A stretch of 64,000 nucleotides of DNA from Bacteroidales bacterium (GTDB lineage Bacteria > Bacteroidota > Bacteroidia > Bacteroidales > UBA932), in NCBI GenBank assembly GCA_017502125.1, contig JAFVVN010000009.1:62001-126000 (forward strand). The letters run 5' to 3'. Every line of letters starts with the position of its first letter. The first letter of the stretch is position 1. The position numbers and the translations under genes are program-made. Below the pieces are notes generated by a model. It saw nothing but the letters and a program-made list of their open reading frames with translations. It searched no databases and had not been told where the DNA came from. Positions 62,201-64,000 of the stretch are shown piece by piece.

Positions 62201-64000
62201 ATGAACGGTTTGGATATGGACATACAGTTTCTGCCGGGAGTCGGTCCCAAGAGGGCTGACCTGCTGGAAAAGGAGCTTGGAGTGGCCTCGGTGGGTGACC
62301 TGCTGAGGCTCTACCCGTTCCGTTACATAGACAAGAGCTCCATAACCAGGATATGCGATGTGAGGCCGGACATGGCCTATATCCAGATCCGGGCAAGGGT
62401 GACACGGGTGGAGCTGTTCGGTCCTTCATCCTCGGCTGTGGATGCACCTGCCCCTGTTTCCAATCCTAAAGAAAAAGCCCTGAAATTCAATACCATACGC
62501 AGAATGAGCGCGTGGATAAGCGACGGGACAGGAGAGATGGAGACAGTGTATTTCAAGGGAATAAAGTGGATGTACGAAAAGCTGAAGGTCGGTCAGGAGT
62601 TCTTGTTCTTCGGCAAGCCTTCCGCTTTCAACGGACGGATCAATATGGTTCATCCTGAGGTGGATGATGTGAGCAAGGCTGCCGGAATCCCGGCTCAAAG
62701 TGCCTCTTCGGCAACCGCTGAGGCGATAGGTGCAGGGTCCACGATGACAGGAGTCTATCCGAGTACCGAGAAGCTGAAGAACAGCGGGATCACTGGCAAG
62801 GTCATGACCAGGCTGGCAGCTGGGGCACTGGAAAAAGGACTCCCATATGTTCAGGAATCGCTGCCGGAATATATAATGAAGGAATGTGGGCTGGTTCCTA
62901 TTCATTTTGCCCTTAGGAACATCCATTTTCCTAAGGATATGACATCGCTTGAAAGGGCAAAGTACAGGCTGAAGTTCGAGGAGCTCTTCTATCTCCAGCT
63001 CTCGCTTCTGAAGCAGAAATACGTCCGCAGCAGGGCTGAACAGGGCATTCAGATGCCACGGGTGGGTGAGGCATTCAACAGATGCTACGAATCACTCCCC
63101 TTCCCTCTGACCGGAGCCCAGAAGAGGGTGATCACCGAGATACGCAACGACATGAAGAGCGGGCATCAGATGAACCGTCTTCTTCAGGGAGATGTGGGAA
63201 GCGGAAAGACCATGGTGGCTGTGCTGACGGCCCTGATAGCGATAGGAAACGGATATCAGGCGTGCATAATGGCCCCAACAGAAGTCCTTGCCCAGCAGCA
63301 TTTTAAGAATATACAGAAGTTCCTTGAACCTACAGGGGTCCGCTCTGCCCTTCTCACGGGAAGCAGCAAGACCTCAGAGAGACGGGATGTGCATCAGGGA
63401 TTGGAAGATGGAAGCATAGGAATCATAGTGGGCACTCATGCCCTGATCGAGGACAATGTGATATTCCGGAATCTTGGACTGGCCATAATAGACGAGCAGC
63501 ACAGGTTCGGTGTGGAGCAGAGGTCAAAACTCTGGAGAAAGGCATCGTGCGGGGCACCTCCTCATGTGCTTGTGATGACTGCGACACCTATTCCCCGCAC
63601 TCTGGCGATGACTCTATACGGTGATCTGGATGTGTCGGTGATAGACGAACTTCCTCCTGGAAGAAAGCCTGTGCAGACCATCCATGCCACCGAGGGGAAG
63701 CGTCCTGCGCTCTATAAGTTCATGCGCGACCAGATTGCGCTGGGACGACAGGTCTTTGTCGTATATCCCCTCATCAACGAAACAGAAAAGCTTGATTACC
63801 AAAGCCTTGAAGCAGGAGCTGAGGAAATCATCAAGCACTTCCCTTTCCCGCCATACAAGACTGCTGTCGTGCACGGCAAGCAGACGAACGACGTGAAGAA
63901 ATTCAACATGGATGCATTCGCCGCCGGAAGGGCGGACATACTTGTGGCGACATCTGTGATCGAGGTGGGTGTGGATGTGCCGAACGCTTCCGTAATGGTC
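62201..64000 (+). CDS. recG: ATP-dependent DNA helicase RecG (3' truncated by window)
   Basis: The frame runs from ATG 62201 to the right edge (600 codons). Residues 1-230 form the wedge/OB domain (FLPGVGPKRADLLEKELGV, YPFRYIDKSS). Helicase domain 1 has LTGAQKRVITEI, LLQGDVGSGKTMVA (Walker A), APTEVLAQQH, IIDEQHRFGVEQR (DEQH) and MTATPIPRTLAMT. Domain 2 starts with VVYPLINE and ends with ATSVIEVGVDVPNA. A Ser/Ala/Thr-rich insert in the wedge (residues 165-190) is unusual. RecG reverses stalled forks. Confidence 0.95.
   Translation, partial: MNGLDMDIQFLPGVGPKRADLLEKELGVASVGDLLRLYPFRYIDKSSITRICDVRPDMAYIQIRARVTRVELFGPSSSAVDAPAPVSNPKEKALKFNTIRRMSAWISDGTGEMETVYFKGIKWMYEKLKVGQEFLFFGKPSAFNGRINMVHPEVDDVSKAAGIPAQSASSATAEAIGAGSTMTGVYPSTEKLKNSGITGKVMTRLAAGALEKGLPYVQESLPEYIMKECGLVPIHFALRNIHFPKDMTSLERAKYRLKFEELFYLQLSLLKQKYVRSRAEQGIQMPRVGEAFNRCYESLPFPLTGAQKRVITEIRNDMKSGHQMNRLLQGDVGSGKTMVAVLTALIAIGNGYQACIMAPTEVLAQQHFKNIQKFLEPTGVRSALLTGSSKTSERRDVHQGLEDGSIGIIVGTHALIEDNVIFRNLGLAIIDEQHRFGVEQRSKLWRKASCGAPPHVLVMTATPIPRTLAMTLYGDLDVSVIDELPPGRKPVQTIHATEGKRPALYKFMRDQIALGRQVFVVYPLINETEKLDYQSLEAGAEEIIKHFPFPPYKTAVVHGKQTNDVKKFNMDAFAAGRADILVATSVIEVGVDVPNASVMV

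Overview
The window looks like a chromosomal segment of a Bacteroidales-type member of the Bacteroidota. The evidence is repeated promoter elements of the TAnnTTTG (-7) plus TTG/TTTG (-33) type, few Shine-Dalgarno sites, a tmRNA tag ending YALAA, a NusG-like capsule regulator of the UpxY kind, and REP palindromes that read VIPDLIGN in one frame. Genus cannot be fixed from the sequence alone.

Layout. 1-10.5 kb is housekeeping: the 3' part of tamB, an rsmI-like methylase, folB, mtaB, a PhnP-like hydrolase, recQ and a highly expressed pckA. 10.8-15.3 kb holds an ABC exporter, an HPr-kinase-like protein, an S26-type peptidase and an NTP_transf_5 protein. This set resembles the accessory genes of lasso-peptide (RiPP) clusters, but no precursor or cyclase was found. 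14.1-55.9 kb is one large surface-polysaccharide region, almost entirely on the minus strand. Its proximal end is upxY, a 285-bp leader with a promoter and a G10 tract, a FlaA1/PglF-like dehydratase, Wza, Wzz and rfbA-C-D-B (dTDP-rhamnose). Next come a DUF2589 module, a dead galE, wecB, Wzx, glycosyltransferases, a pyruvyltransferase, a Wzy candidate and an acyltransferase with a G9 tract in its coding sequence. It ends with a WcfS/PglC-like sugar transferase and a WcfR/PglE-like aminotransferase. A kinase, galacturonokinase-like protein, nucleotidyltransferase and epimerase operon follows, then ugd, an aminotransferase and manC.

Between the wcfS-like and wcfR-like genes sits an AT-rich cassette of defence-like genes: an AbiGi remnant, a SinR/Cas2-like protein, a membrane-anchored winged-helix protein, a DUF2971 protein, a GHKL ATPase fused to a Shedu-like nuclease domain, and an unknown protein. 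55.9-64 kb is again housekeeping: ssrA, tRNA-Val, bactofilin, secA, rnhA, pdxA and the 5' part of recG.

The strongest new signal is a pair of about 140-nt intergenic loci (19060-19198 and 25428-25566, plus strand). They share a -7-like element, a conserved loop core (GTGCAAAGTC...CCGCC), a three-way-junction fold kept by compensatory changes, and a rho-independent terminator. They look like two members of a small-RNA family embedded in the polysaccharide region. Other points worth checking are the homopolymer tracts, the ssrA-upxY read-through arrangement, a REP element inside rfbD, two genes broken only by in-frame nonsense codons, and a plant-like galacturonokinase in a possible uronic-acid salvage operon. 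All family assignments come from reading motifs by eye; no database search was run.
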